14,626 nt of DNA from Syntrophorhabdaceae bacterium PtaU1.Bin034 (GTDB lineage Bacteria; Desulfobacterota_G; Syntrophorhabdia; Syntrophorhabdales; WCHB1-27). The DNA is taken from assembly GCA_002067405.1 (NCBI GenBank), contig MVRP01000091.1, positions 1 to 14,626 on the forward strand. Reading direction: 5' to 3'. A program made the translations under genes and the position numbers. Below, in pieces: positions 8,185 through 14,626 of the stretch. The first letter of the stretch is position 1; the number at the start of each line of letters is the position of its first letter. The notes beneath the pieces were generated by a model that was not told the DNA's origin, ran no database searches, and saw only the letters and a list, made by a program, of their open reading frames with translations.

Positions 8185-8213
8185 ATTTTAATGCCCTTTA
8201 CCACTCTTGTCAA
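8185..8213 (-). promoter_or_regulatory. Sigma70-type promoter of uvrB
   Basis: Reading the minus strand, a consensus TTGACA (8213-8208) is followed by a 17-base spacer and TAAAAT (8190-8185, five of six matches to TATAAT). Only eight bases, attaggcc, separate the -10 box from the uvrB ATG. A start site at the usual distance of about 7 bases from the -10 would give a leader of zero to two bases. No E. coli-type LexA box (CTGT-N8-ACAG) or Gram-positive-type box (GAAC-N4-GTTC) overlaps it, so damage control is not evident. Confidence 0.7.
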
Positions 8214-8245
8214 AAGCCCGAAAACTGTGGGAAAATGTCATAAAA

Positions 8246-9058
8246 ATGGCCTCGATTCTCCTTATTCATCTTGGCGGTCTCGGCGATGTTTGTCTGTCCG
8301 AATCAACATTCCTTTCGCTGAAGCGGCATTTCGGCAGGACCATGGAGGCTGTGGGAAACAAACGGGTGCTCGATCTGTTCGGCCGGTATTTCGCGCGCGT
8401 CCGTTCGATCGAGGAAAGGACCTGGGGCTACCTTTTCTCCGATTTCACAGACGGACCAAAATGGCGGGCCATAGTCTTTATCGGCAAAGACCTATCGGGT
8501 TCGATAAGAAAAAGGTTGCGCGAATTGACCGGGCGCGTGATCTTCATCGACATGTATCCGGGTGACAAGGCCGCCCATGCAGAAGAATACCAGCTCGAGC
8601 AGCTCGCCCTGCACGGAATAGCACCGTCCCGGATAGGTTTTTTCCCGAGAAACTCCGGCAGGGTGATCCTTTATCCCGAAAATGCCTATCAAAAAAAGAA
8701 ATGGCCGGTCGACTGCTTTATCGAGGTTTACGAAGAGTTGAAAGCCCGGAAGGTGAACGCGCTGCTCATGCGGCCTCCTGATCTCGACCTCCGCATTACT
8801 ACAGAGACCTATGCCTTTGAAAAGTTGAGCGACATCGTCTCTTTCTTCTCTGGCGGCGGCCTCTTCGTCTCGAACGATTCCGGTATGGCCCATTTCGCGG
8901 CAACGTGCAATCTTCGCACCCTTACCCTTTTCCGGGACACCGATCCCGCCATCTGGCGGCCAAAAGGTTCCCGTGTCATTGAATGCGGCCTTGATGCACC
9001 GCCAGCGCCCTCTGAAATCGTAAGCGTAATAATGTCAATTATCAGCGATAAGGGATAG
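8246..9058 (+). CDS. Glycosyltransferase family 9 (heptosyltransferase-like)
   Basis: A 270-residue ORF with the GT9 layout. The N-terminal Rossmann domain begins MASILLIHLGGLGD, where the Asp at 14 in GLGD corresponds to the catalytic Asp of LPS heptosyltransferases. The C-terminal nucleotide-sugar domain has KKWP at 151-154, the VSNDSGMAHFA loop at 208-218 and LFRDTDPAIWRPKG at 228-241. These enzymes add ADP-heptose or related sugars to LPS core on the inner face of the cytoplasmic membrane. It is shorter than WaaC/WaaF (about 320-350), so the acceptor is unknown and no specific symbol is given. The ATG at 8246 is chosen because it starts the first beta strand; a TTG at 8207 would add 13 residues but overlaps the uvrB -35 box. 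The ribosome site is weak. The gene is divergent from uvrB and convergent with the protease gene. Confidence 0.87.
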   Translation: MASILLIHLGGLGDVCLSESTFLSLKRHFGRTMEAVGNKRVLDLFGRYFARVRSIEERTWGYLFSDFTDGPKWRAIVFIGKDLSGSIRKRLRELTGRVIFIDMYPGDKAAHAEEYQLEQLALHGIAPSRIGFFPRNSGRVILYPENAYQKKKWPVDCFIEVYEELKARKVNALLMRPPDLDLRITTETYAFEKLSDIVSFFSGGGLFVSNDSGMAHFAATCNLRTLTLFRDTDPAIWRPKGSRVIECGLDAPPAPSEIVSVIMSIISDKG

Positions 9059-9101
9059 CCGGAAAGGTACTGACGGTCTCAAGCGGGGGACGGCGGAACG
9101 G

Positions 9102-10481
9102 TCAGCGCTGCAGCAACTCGTGGGGCAGGCCGGTAAACCCGCGACGATTTTCGTCTTTCTGCTCCTCACGCGGGCCCTTTATCTTCTCCAGAAGCTTGAG
9201 GATGTCCTGTGCTTCCTTCGAGTTTATTCCATATTTCGCCACTGCTTTTTCAAGATTGATCCGGGCGGGGCCTTCTTTGCCCAATTCGAGGTAGTACCGG
9301 CCCAGGTACTCGTATCCTCCGGCCTCGTTCCCCTGCCTTCCTAAAACCATGCCCAACCTGTGATATACCTCGGGATAGGCCGCAGCATACGGCGTCACTT
9401 CCCTCAGTACCTCACCGGCCCTCACGAGGTTTCCCTGGCCTTCGTAAGCCTTCGCAAGAAGGAAGCGGCCTATGGGATGGGCCTCATTGCTCAAAAGATC
9501 GATTGCCTCTTTAAACTGATTGTTCTTTACGAGGATCTCGGCCAGAAACAATGGTTTATGCGGGGAATTCATGGTCTGAAGCACGGACACCGCCTGATTC
9601 GTATTCCCCTTCATCGAATAGACAAGTGCCGCCCCGTATATGTTTACCTGGTTCTTCGGGTCTTTTCGGTATTTGTTCAACCATATCTCTTCATTTTGGG
9701 CACCCAACGGTTTCCCCGTAATAGCTGTCCTTGCGACAATGAACGGAAAAAGTGAAACATCCACCTTTGTCTTCATCGGCGCCGCCGCCCGCTCGATTCT
9801 CATTATCCTGTCTTCGGAGTAGGGATGGGTGAGGAGATACTGGGGAATCATCTTCTCAAGGCCGGTGGTCCTCAGTTTCTTCAGGAATTCAGCAGTCCCC
9901 AGCCCGTTGTAGCCCGCCTTTTCGGCTGTCGTCAGACCGACCCTGTCCGCTTCTTCTTCAGCTTCCCGCGTATATTTCAGGGACATGGCCTGGCCTGCGC
10001 CCATCCCCGCCGCCATCACCGCGCTCCCTCCCGCTCCCGGCACGAGCATGCCGAGGAGCATAGTAGCAACCGTGCCCCAGTTGATAAATTTCTCTTTTTC
10101 CAGGCTTCGCGCAACGTGACGTCTTCCAACGTGAGCGAATTCATGGGAAAGCACGCCCGCTATTTCTTCCTCTTTGTCGCACTGCTCCAGGATCCCGGTA
10201 GTAATGAATACGTAGCCGCCGACCGTTGCAAAGGCATCCATCGTGGGGGAATCGATAACGGTGAGCTTGATCGGAAGCGGCAGGTCGGCTACGGCTTCCA
10301 GCCTGTTCTTGATGATCCCCATATAGATGGAGACGTAAGGATCCGAGTGCAACTTCGCGGAGCGGGCAATCTGTTGATACACTTCGTTGCCGTACTTCTT
10401 TTCTTCATCGAGCGTGAGAGCGAACAAATTGGAGGGGAAACAGAAGAGAAGGATTATAGCAATAAAATATCTGAACTTCAT
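9102..10481 (-). CDS. M48 family metalloprotease with C-terminal TPR-like repeats, BepA-like
   Basis: A 459-residue exported protein. A signal peptide (MKFRYFIAIILLFCFPSNLFA) precedes a mature start at LTLDEE. The M48 zinc site is LSHEFAHVGRRH, with HEFAH at 113-117, and the third ligand lies in the REAEEEAD stretch (173-180). A later His in LLTHPYSEDRI (about 219) corresponds to the switch histidine described for E. coli BepA. A hydrophobic Gly/Ala/Met-rich segment (about 136-165) lies between them. From about residue 270 the chain is alpha-helical with TPR-like periodicity. BepA-type proteases act in the periplasm on stalled outer-membrane proteins such as the LptD assembly. The ATG at 10481 overlaps the stop of the upstream carboxypeptidase as TGATG, so the pair is coupled. 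An adjacent TTG (10484) would add one residue. Confidence 0.91.
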   Translation of the reverse strand: MKFRYFIAIILLFCFPSNLFALTLDEEKKYGNEVYQQIARSAKLHSDPYVSIYMGIIKNRLEAVADLPLPIKLTVIDSPTMDAFATVGGYVFITTGILEQCDKEEEIAGVLSHEFAHVGRRHVARSLEKEKFINWGTVATMLLGMLVPGAGGSAVMAAGMGAGQAMSLKYTREAEEEADRVGLTTAEKAGYNGLGTAEFLKKLRTTGLEKMIPQYLLTHPYSEDRIMRIERAAAPMKTKVDVSLFPFIVARTAITGKPLGAQNEEIWLNKYRKDPKNQVNIYGAALVYSMKGNTNQAVSVLQTMNSPHKPLFLAEILVKNNQFKEAIDLLSNEAHPIGRFLLAKAYEGQGNLVRAGEVLREVTPYAAAYPEVYHRLGMVLGRQGNEAGGYEYLGRYYLELGKEGPARINLEKAVAKYGINSKEAQDILKLLEKIKGPREEQKDENRRGFTGLPHELLQR

Positions 10482-11443
10482 CAAACTCTTCTGGGCTTGC
10501 GTTTAGCCTTCTTCGCTTTCTTCAATTTCTTCTTGATCTCCGGTTTCTTTTCTTTCTTGATCTTGTACGAGGAGAGTTTTACTTTGCTTGTCTTGACTAT
10601 AGTGGGTAGCGGCCCTTCGGGGGAGAGGGTGATACGGCTCGCCCGTGCGAGGGATATCTCTTTTTTCGAGGGGACATCGGTGTAGATATTCTGCAGTATA
10701 TTGACCGCATCCCCCCACAGGTTCCGGCTCCCAAGCAGCGAGAGGATGTAAACCTTCCCCTCCTTCTCGAAGGCCCCCACATAGCAGTGTCTGGAAACCC
10801 TGGTAAAGCCGGTCTTGCCGCCGATTGAGGGCGCAAAACAGAAAAGGAGACGGTTGTGGTTCATATACTTCACGTCCGCATTGCCCCTGTTGAACAGGAA
10901 GTATTTCGTTCCCACGATCTCTTCGAATTTCTTGTTCTGGAGCGCATAACGAAAGATAAGGGCGAGGTCGTATGCGGACGATCGATGACCGGGAAGGTAG
11001 AGCCCGGACGCATTTTCAAAATTGCTGTCCCTTGCCCCTATCTCGCGGGCCTTTTCGTTCATCATGCGTGCAAACTCTTCTTCACTTCCCCCTATCGCAA
11101 CAGCCAAAGAGTAGGCAGCATCATTTGCCGATTCCACCATGGCTCCCTTGATGAGATCAATTGCCTTGTAGGGTCTTCCCGGATGAAGACTCAATTTGGA
11201 AGCGGGGATGGAAAGCACTTTCTTTGTAGGCACGATGCTCTCGTGGTCATCGAGTCTTTCAAGGGCGAGGATGGTGGTCAGTACCTTGGTTGTGCTTGCC
11301 GGGGGCAACGCCCGGTGATAATCCTTTCCCGCTATCACATTGAAGGAGTCTTTTTCCACAAGGAGGTACGAATCGGCGGTGATTTCCGATGCAAGGACCG
11401 AAAATGGAAAGAGCACTAAAAGGAGGAATAATAATCGTCTCAT
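10481..11443 (-). CDS. D-alanyl-D-alanine carboxypeptidase (peptidase S11) with basic C-terminal tail
   Basis: Penicillin-binding serine peptidase of the DacA/C/D class, trimming the terminal D-Ala from peptidoglycan stem peptides in the periplasm. From ATG 11443 it has 320 residues: signal peptide MRRLLFLLLVLFPFSVLA, then the three active-site motifs STTK (Ser50-Lys53, in PPASTTKVLT), SAN (Ser105-Asn107) and KTG (210-212, in GGKTGFTR). E. coli PBP5 is about 400 residues, with a C-terminal beta domain and amphipathic anchor; those are not recognisable here. Instead the last 37 residues hold 17 Lys and 3 Arg. The start is chosen for the signal peptide and the AAGGA just upstream; an in-frame ATG at 11461 would add six residues. 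It is the first gene of an operon with the M48 protease. Confidence 0.92.
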   Translation of the reverse strand: MRRLLFLLLVLFPFSVLASEITADSYLLVEKDSFNVIAGKDYHRALPPASTTKVLTTILALERLDDHESIVPTKKVLSIPASKLSLHPGRPYKAIDLIKGAMVESANDAAYSLAVAIGGSEEEFARMMNEKAREIGARDSNFENASGLYLPGHRSSAYDLALIFRYALQNKKFEEIVGTKYFLFNRGNADVKYMNHNRLLFCFAPSIGGKTGFTRVSRHCYVGAFEKEGKVYILSLLGSRNLWGDAVNILQNIYTDVPSKKEISLARASRITLSPEGPLPTIVKTSKVKLSSYKIKKEKKPEIKKKLKKAKKAKRKPRRV

Positions 11444-11478
11444 AGTTCCTTTATATATCATGTCACCCGCTTTCGCAA

Positions 11479-11496
11479 TATTTTTCCGGAAAAATA
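11479..11496. repeat. 18-bp perfect palindrome in the carboxypeptidase leader
   Basis: TATTTTTCCGGAAAAATA reads the same on both strands. It lies between the predicted transcription start (about 11512) and the carboxypeptidase ATG (11443), so it would be in the 5' leader. It could be a repressor operator just downstream of the start site, or a weak RNA hairpin of seven A-U pairs closing on CCGG. Which of these is true cannot be told from sequence. Confidence 0.6.
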
Positions 11497-11518
11497 AGCA
11501 ATTTCACGATCGGGCAGA

Positions 11519-11547
11519 AGTATATATGCAAAAAAACCATTTTTCAA
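11519..11547 (-). promoter_or_regulatory. Sigma70-type promoter of the carboxypeptidase-protease operon
   Basis: On the minus strand TTGAAA (11547-11542) and TATACT (11524-11519) are separated by 17 bases; each box matches the consensus in five of six positions. The spacer contains a run of seven T. A start near 11512 would give a leader of about 69 bases containing the 18-bp palindrome and the AAGGA ribosome site. Confidence 0.6.
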
Positions 11548-11644
11548 GGAGCAAAAAAGAGGCAGCCGAAGACGGGCGGAAGCGAGATGAGGGGGAGTAC
11601 TGCTGAAGCGGAGGGGCTGAGGGGCAATGGTGAACAAAGCATTT

Positions 11645-11672
11645 CTCCTCCGCTCCCTGTCTCCTCCGCTCC
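11645..11672 (+). repeat. 12-bp tandem direct repeat with 16-bp period
   Basis: CTCCTCCGCTCC occurs exactly at 11645-11656 and 11661-11672, separated by CTGT. Both copies contain CCTCCGCT, complementary to AGCGGAGG at 11607-11614, so the two compete for one pairing partner. Confidence 0.6.
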
Positions 11673-11740
11673 GCTGCATAGCAGGGGGGGCGCTGAGCCC
11701 CAATAATTGTCCCCCCGCCCTCTTTCACTTTTGCGGCCCA

Positions 11741-11746
11741 TATAGT
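11741..11746 (+). promoter_or_regulatory. Possible -10 box of selB
   Basis: TATAGT (five of six to TATAAT) lies eleven bases before the selB ATG. No -35 hexamer occurs at 16-18 bases; the nearest sequence there is CCCTCT. If used, the leader would be about five bases. There is also no Shine-Dalgarno before the ATG. Weak evidence, offered because no better promoter is visible nearby. Confidence 0.25.
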
Positions 11747-11757
11747 ATCATTCTTGT

Positions 11758-13659
11758 ATGAAACAGGTCGTCATAGGAACAGCGGGCCACATAGATCATG
11801 GAAAAACAGCGCTCATAAAAGCCCTTACGGGGATCGACTGTGACCGCCTCAAGGAGGAGAAGGAACGGGGTATCACGATCGAGCTGGGATTTGCCTATTA
11901 CCGGTTTGGTGACGACATACTGGTAGGTATCGTAGATGTGCCCGGCCATGAGCGGTTCGTGAAACACATGGTCGCCGGCGCCTGGGGTATCGACATGGTG
12001 CTCTTTGTGGTCGCAGCCGACGAATCAGTCATGCCGCAAACCAGGGAACATATGGATATTTGCGAGCTTCTCGGCATCAGGCGGGGCATCGTTGCTATAA
12101 CCAAGAAGGACCTCGCCGACGAAGATATGATCGAGCTGGTAAAAGAAGAGGTGGAAGACCTGATTAAAGGAAGGTTTCTCGAAGGAGCACCGATTATACC
12201 CGTCTCTGCCGTTACGGGGGAAAACATCGACGTCCTCAGGGCCGAGATAAAACAAAAGGCGACAGACACCGAAGAAAGGTCAAGATCAGGTATTTTCAGG
12301 CTCCCTGTAGACCGCGTTTTTACTATAAAAGGGTTCGGAACGATCGTTACCGGAACCTGCATCTCGGGAAGCGTACGGGTCGGCGAAGAGGTCGAAATCT
12401 ATCCCACCGGAAAAAAGGCACGAGTGCGAAACGTTCAGGCGTATCATGAGGATGTGAAGGAGGCAGGCGCAGGCCAAAGGGTCGCGCTCAACCTTCAGGG
12501 AATCGAAAAACAGGACATAGAGAGGGGGGCCATCATCGGCACGCCCGGCACCCTTCTCCTGACGAGCCGTATCGATGCTTCCCTGAGATACCTCAAGCTG
12601 CCGTTCAAGGCCATCAAGAATAATGCTATCCTCCGCTTTCACGTGGCCACCACACAGGTCGAGGCCAGGCTTATACTCCTTGACCGCGCCTCGTTGGAGC
12701 CAGGGGACGAGGCCTTCGTGCAGTTCTCTTTCTCGCAGCCGATCGTCGTGCAACCGGGTGACCGCTTCATCTTGAGAGGGTCGTATGCAATACAGACGCT
12801 CGGAGGCGGCGTTGTCCTCGATATCGCTCCGGGAAAGCACAAGAGGCAATCGGCGGACCTTGGTCGAACCCATGAGCTGCTGCAAAGCGGCACCTTGAGG
12901 CAAAGGGCGGAATACCACATGGAAAAAGGCGGATACCGTGGTGTGAGCAGGCAGTATTTGGCCGCTCTGCTGGGCCTCAATCAGGACGCTATCGAGAAGT
13001 TTGCCTCGGAGCTGACGAACGAGGGAAGGGTGAGATCGATCGGGAAAATACTTCTCCCCGAAGAACGCTTTCAGGCATACAAACAGCTCCTCAAGTCGCT
13101 GCTCCGGGATTTTCACGAGAAGAACCCGCTGAAGATCGGGATCTCACGGGAAGAGCTGAGAACGCGGCTTCCGGAGGTCGATCCGCAGATTTTCCAAATG
13201 ACCCTTGAGGATGTGGTAAGAGAGGGCGGCGCAGAGATAGAAAAAGACAGAGTGGGGTTACCGAGGGCCTTTCAAAAGCCCGATCAATCAGTGCAAAAGC
13301 TGGAAGACGACATCATGCGAATCCTGGATGCGAGCGGACTTACTCCTCCCGGCATGGGAGAGATTGCAGGACAGTTGGGCATCAAGGAGGGCAGCCTGAG
13401 GGATGTTCTGGGAAGACTCGTCTACCAGGGGAAGGTAGTGAAGATAAAGGGCGACATGTATTTCAGCGGCCGTCATATAGAAGAGTTCAAAAAAACGGTG
13501 AGGGAGCGCCTGATCCAAAAAAAGGAGATGCTTCCCGCTGACTTTAAAGCGCTCACGGGTTTATCCCGAAAGTATATGATCCCTCTCCTTGAACATCTTG
13601 ACGAGATTAAGCTGACCATCAGGACGGGAGACAAGCGGGTGCTGCGGAGCGGATCCTAG
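11758..13659 (+). CDS. selB: Selenocysteine-specific translation elongation factor SelB
   Basis: SelB is the GTPase that brings Sec-tRNA to the ribosome at UGA codons marked by a SECIS hairpin. At 633 residues it is full length. The EF-Tu-like part has G1 GHIDHGKT at 10-17, G2 in [12 protein letters not shown] (38-48), G3 DVPGHE at 60-65, G4 TKKD at 115-118 and G5 VSA at 149-151. Domain 2 begins near residue 178 ([20 protein letters not shown]) and domain 3 runs from about 265 to 355 with the SelB-like [15 protein letters not shown] end. From about 370 to the end are winged-helix repeats that bind SECIS RNA. The GHIDHGKT...[15 protein letters not shown] pattern separates SelB from EF-Tu. No selA, selC or selenoprotein gene is in the window. 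Only weak hairpins (for example AGGCA-TTC-TGCCT overlapping the stop) follow it. Confidence 0.96.
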   Translation: MKQVVIGTAGHIDHGKTALIKALTGIDCDRLKEEKERGITIELGFAYYRFGDDILVGIVDVPGHERFVKHMVAGAWGIDMVLFVVAADESVMPQTREHMDICELLGIRRGIVAITKKDLADEDMIELVKEEVEDLIKGRFLEGAPIIPVSAVTGENIDVLRAEIKQKATDTEERSRSGIFRLPVDRVFTIKGFGTIVTGTCISGSVRVGEEVEIYPTGKKARVRNVQAYHEDVKEAGAGQRVALNLQGIEKQDIERGAIIGTPGTLLLTSRIDASLRYLKLPFKAIKNNAILRFHVATTQVEARLILLDRASLEPGDEAFVQFSFSQPIVVQPGDRFILRGSYAIQTLGGGVVLDIAPGKHKRQSADLGRTHELLQSGTLRQRAEYHMEKGGYRGVSRQYLAALLGLNQDAIEKFASELTNEGRVRSIGKILLPEERFQAYKQLLKSLLRDFHEKNPLKIGISREELRTRLPEVDPQIFQMTLEDVVREGGAEIEKDRVGLPRAFQKPDQSVQKLEDDIMRILDASGLTPPGMGEIAGQLGIKEGSLRDVLGRLVYQGKVVKIKGDMYFSGRHIEEFKKTVRERLIQKKEMLPADFKALTGLSRKYMIPLLEHLDEIKLTIRTGDKRVLRSGS

Positions 13660-13690
13660 GCATTCTGCCTCAGTGTTCGGGATTTAAGCC

Positions 13691-14626
13691 CTAACCTCTA
13701 ATTCTCTTGATAAGGTTTCGGAAGAAGGATTCGTCATCATCCTTCTTTTCGGGCCGTTTCCCTGCATCAACGAACGGCAGGCTTTCGTTATCTCCTTTTC
13801 CCGACATTGCGTGAATTGCCTTGGATACTTCCTTGAACCCGATCCTTCTTGCGTGATACGCCGAGCCTATGAGGAGCGACAGATCGCAGAGGGCCACGAT
13901 CGTCCGCGGCAGCCCATGCGAGAAATCCTGCACTATCTCAAGCGCCTCTTTCGAAAAGACCTCCCTGTCTTCGTCAAAACCTGCCTTGTTCAGCCTGAAT
14001 GAAACGAGGTCTCTTGTTTCCTGGAATTTCAGCCGACGGAGGTAGTACTTCACCGGGAGCCGCTGCCAGAATTCAGGTATGCCTCTCAGCAGGTCCCAGA
14101 GAGGTTTCTGGCCGGAAAGGATCATGGTAAAAAGGTATTCCCCTTCGTGGGTAAGGTTGAGCAGCATTCGCAGGTCCTGGAGCACCTCGATCCGGTCATG
14201 GAGCATGTGCGCTTCGTCCACGATAATGACCGCCTTCCCGCCGGCTATCTTGAGTTGTGTCAACTGTTCCTTGAGCTTGACGAGATTGAGGAATTTGTCG
14301 CCCTGGGGCTCCATGCCCAACAGGCTGCTGCTTATCTGCGACATAAGTTGGGCCACGGTGAGGGTCGGATGATCAATAAAGGCGTAACGAAAATTTTCGC
14401 CGAAACCCCATTGCATCTCGCTGATAAGCCTGAGAAGTATCGTGGTTTTGCCCAGCCCTGCTTCTTCCGACACGAGCAGGGCACCCCCCTTGTTCGTGTT
14501 GACGGCGTAGAGCAGCCGCTCGAAACACTCATAGTACTGGCCCCCTAGGTACATCATCTCGTTATCCGGCGCGAGGTGAAAGGGGTCTTTCTTCAATCCC
14601 CAGTAATCGAGGTATTCCTTACTCAT
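13691..14626 (-). CDS. ExeA/GspA-type AAA ATPase
   Basis: A 311-residue ATPase starting MSKEYLDYWGLKKDPFHLAP, the hallmark opening of the ExeA/GspA/MshM group and the related ATPases of exosortase loci. The ATG occupies the last three bases of the window, but this opening motif makes it the right start. The P-loop reads SEEAGLGKTT (53-62); the first Gly of GxxxxGKT is Glu54, an unusual change. Walker B is IIVDEAH (134-140), sensor 1 ILSGQ (169-173), and arginines in RLPVKYYLRRL (189-199) could act as the finger. There is no transmembrane segment or peptidoglycan-binding domain, both present in Aeromonas ExeA. The C-terminal 40 residues are charged and probably disordered. Family members support type II secretion, pili or polysaccharide export; which system applies here lies outside the window. 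Confidence 0.86.
   Translation of the reverse strand: MSKEYLDYWGLKKDPFHLAPDNEMMYLGGQYYECFERLLYAVNTNKGGALLVSEEAGLGKTTILLRLISEMQWGFGENFRYAFIDHPTLTVAQLMSQISSSLLGMEPQGDKFLNLVKLKEQLTQLKIAGGKAVIIVDEAHMLHDRIEVLQDLRMLLNLTHEGEYLFTMILSGQKPLWDLLRGIPEFWQRLPVKYYLRRLKFQETRDLVSFRLNKAGFDEDREVFSKEALEIVQDFSHGLPRTIVALCDLSLLIGSAYHARRIGFKEVSKAIHAMSGKGDNESLPFVDAGKRPEKKDDDESFFRNLIKRIRG

Larger units (their letters stand above)
11548..11757. other. Gene-free, strand-skewed, repeat-containing region upstream of selB
   Basis: With the promoter and leader beside it, this makes up a 314-base gap without a credible gene. The plus strand is G-rich from about 11575 to 11628 and C/T-rich from about 11643 to 11720. AGCGGAGG (11607-11614) can pair with either copy of a direct repeat, CTCCTCCGCTCC, at 11645-11656 and 11661-11672. 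A compact hairpin GGGGC-GCTGA-GCCCC occupies 11687-11701, and a G7 run (11684-11690) can alternatively pair with C6 at 11711-11716. No tRNA-like fold with a TCA anticodon loop was found, so selC is not here. Short ORFs in the region have low-complexity translations. It may form a structured leader or upstream element for selB, or be a dispersed intergenic repeat. Confidence 0.5.

Noticed and set aside
7142..8191. A 349-codon open frame on the plus strand
   Set aside because: It lies antisense within uvrB, whose motifs are complete; its translation resembles no family and it has no sensible start context. It is a by-product of GC-rich coding.
9066..9106. Terminator between the convergent glycosyltransferase and protease genes
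   Set aside because: CTGACGGT and ACGGTCAG can form an imperfect stem, but the loop is long and no U-run follows.
11548..11757. Possible selC (tRNA-Sec) next to selB
   Set aside because: Both strands were read for a long acceptor stem and a TCA anticodon loop. Only unrelated inverted repeats were found.
13658..13694. Terminator between selB and the ATPase gene
   Set aside because: AGGCA-TTC-TGCCT and GGGATTTAAGCCC give only short stems with no U-run; too weak to call.

Overview
This 14.6 kb chromosomal segment looks like an anaerobic, Gram-negative, moderately GC-rich bacterium. It has an LPS-type glycosyltransferase, a BepA-like periplasmic protease and an ExeA-type ATPase, which point to an outer membrane. 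It also has a complete SelB, so the cell probably makes selenoproteins. The order NAD kinase, RecN, ArgA-like N-acetylglutamate synthase and the sequence style suggest a deltaproteobacterial (Desulfobacterota, perhaps Syntrophorhabdus-like) lineage. That placement is inference from family resemblance; no search was run.

Layout. Positions 8176 down to 1 (minus strand) form a long co-oriented run: uvrB, uvrC, a decayed MntA-HepT toxin-antitoxin pair, radC, nadK, recN and an argA-type GNAT gene cut by the window edge. Four of these act in DNA repair or are classed with it (UvrB, UvrC, RecN, RadC). NAD kinase and N-acetylglutamate synthase are housekeeping passengers. A near-consensus sigma70 promoter sits immediately upstream of uvrB. 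Divergent from uvrB is a GT9 glycosyltransferase (8246-9058, plus). Converging on it is a two-gene envelope operon on the minus strand, a D-Ala-D-Ala carboxypeptidase followed by a BepA-like M48 metalloprotease with C-terminal repeats. That operon has its own recognisable promoter and an 18-bp perfect palindrome in its leader. A 314-base gap (11444-11757) separates it from selB (11758-13659, plus). The gap is G-rich then C-rich, with direct and inverted repeats. An ExeA/GspA-type AAA ATPase on the minus strand ends the window.

Most unusual region: 3537-4291. Here mntA carries a one-base frameshift, and the intact original frame can still be read to its natural end, where it overlaps hepT by GTGA. 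hepT has lost its C-terminal half, including the RNase motif and the AMPylation target, and ends in an ATGA overlap with radC. The region is lower in GC than its neighbours. It is best read as a horizontally acquired MNT-HepT module caught during decay inside a repair gene cluster. The rest of the window is well explained by known families; I see no convincing undescribed multi-gene system.
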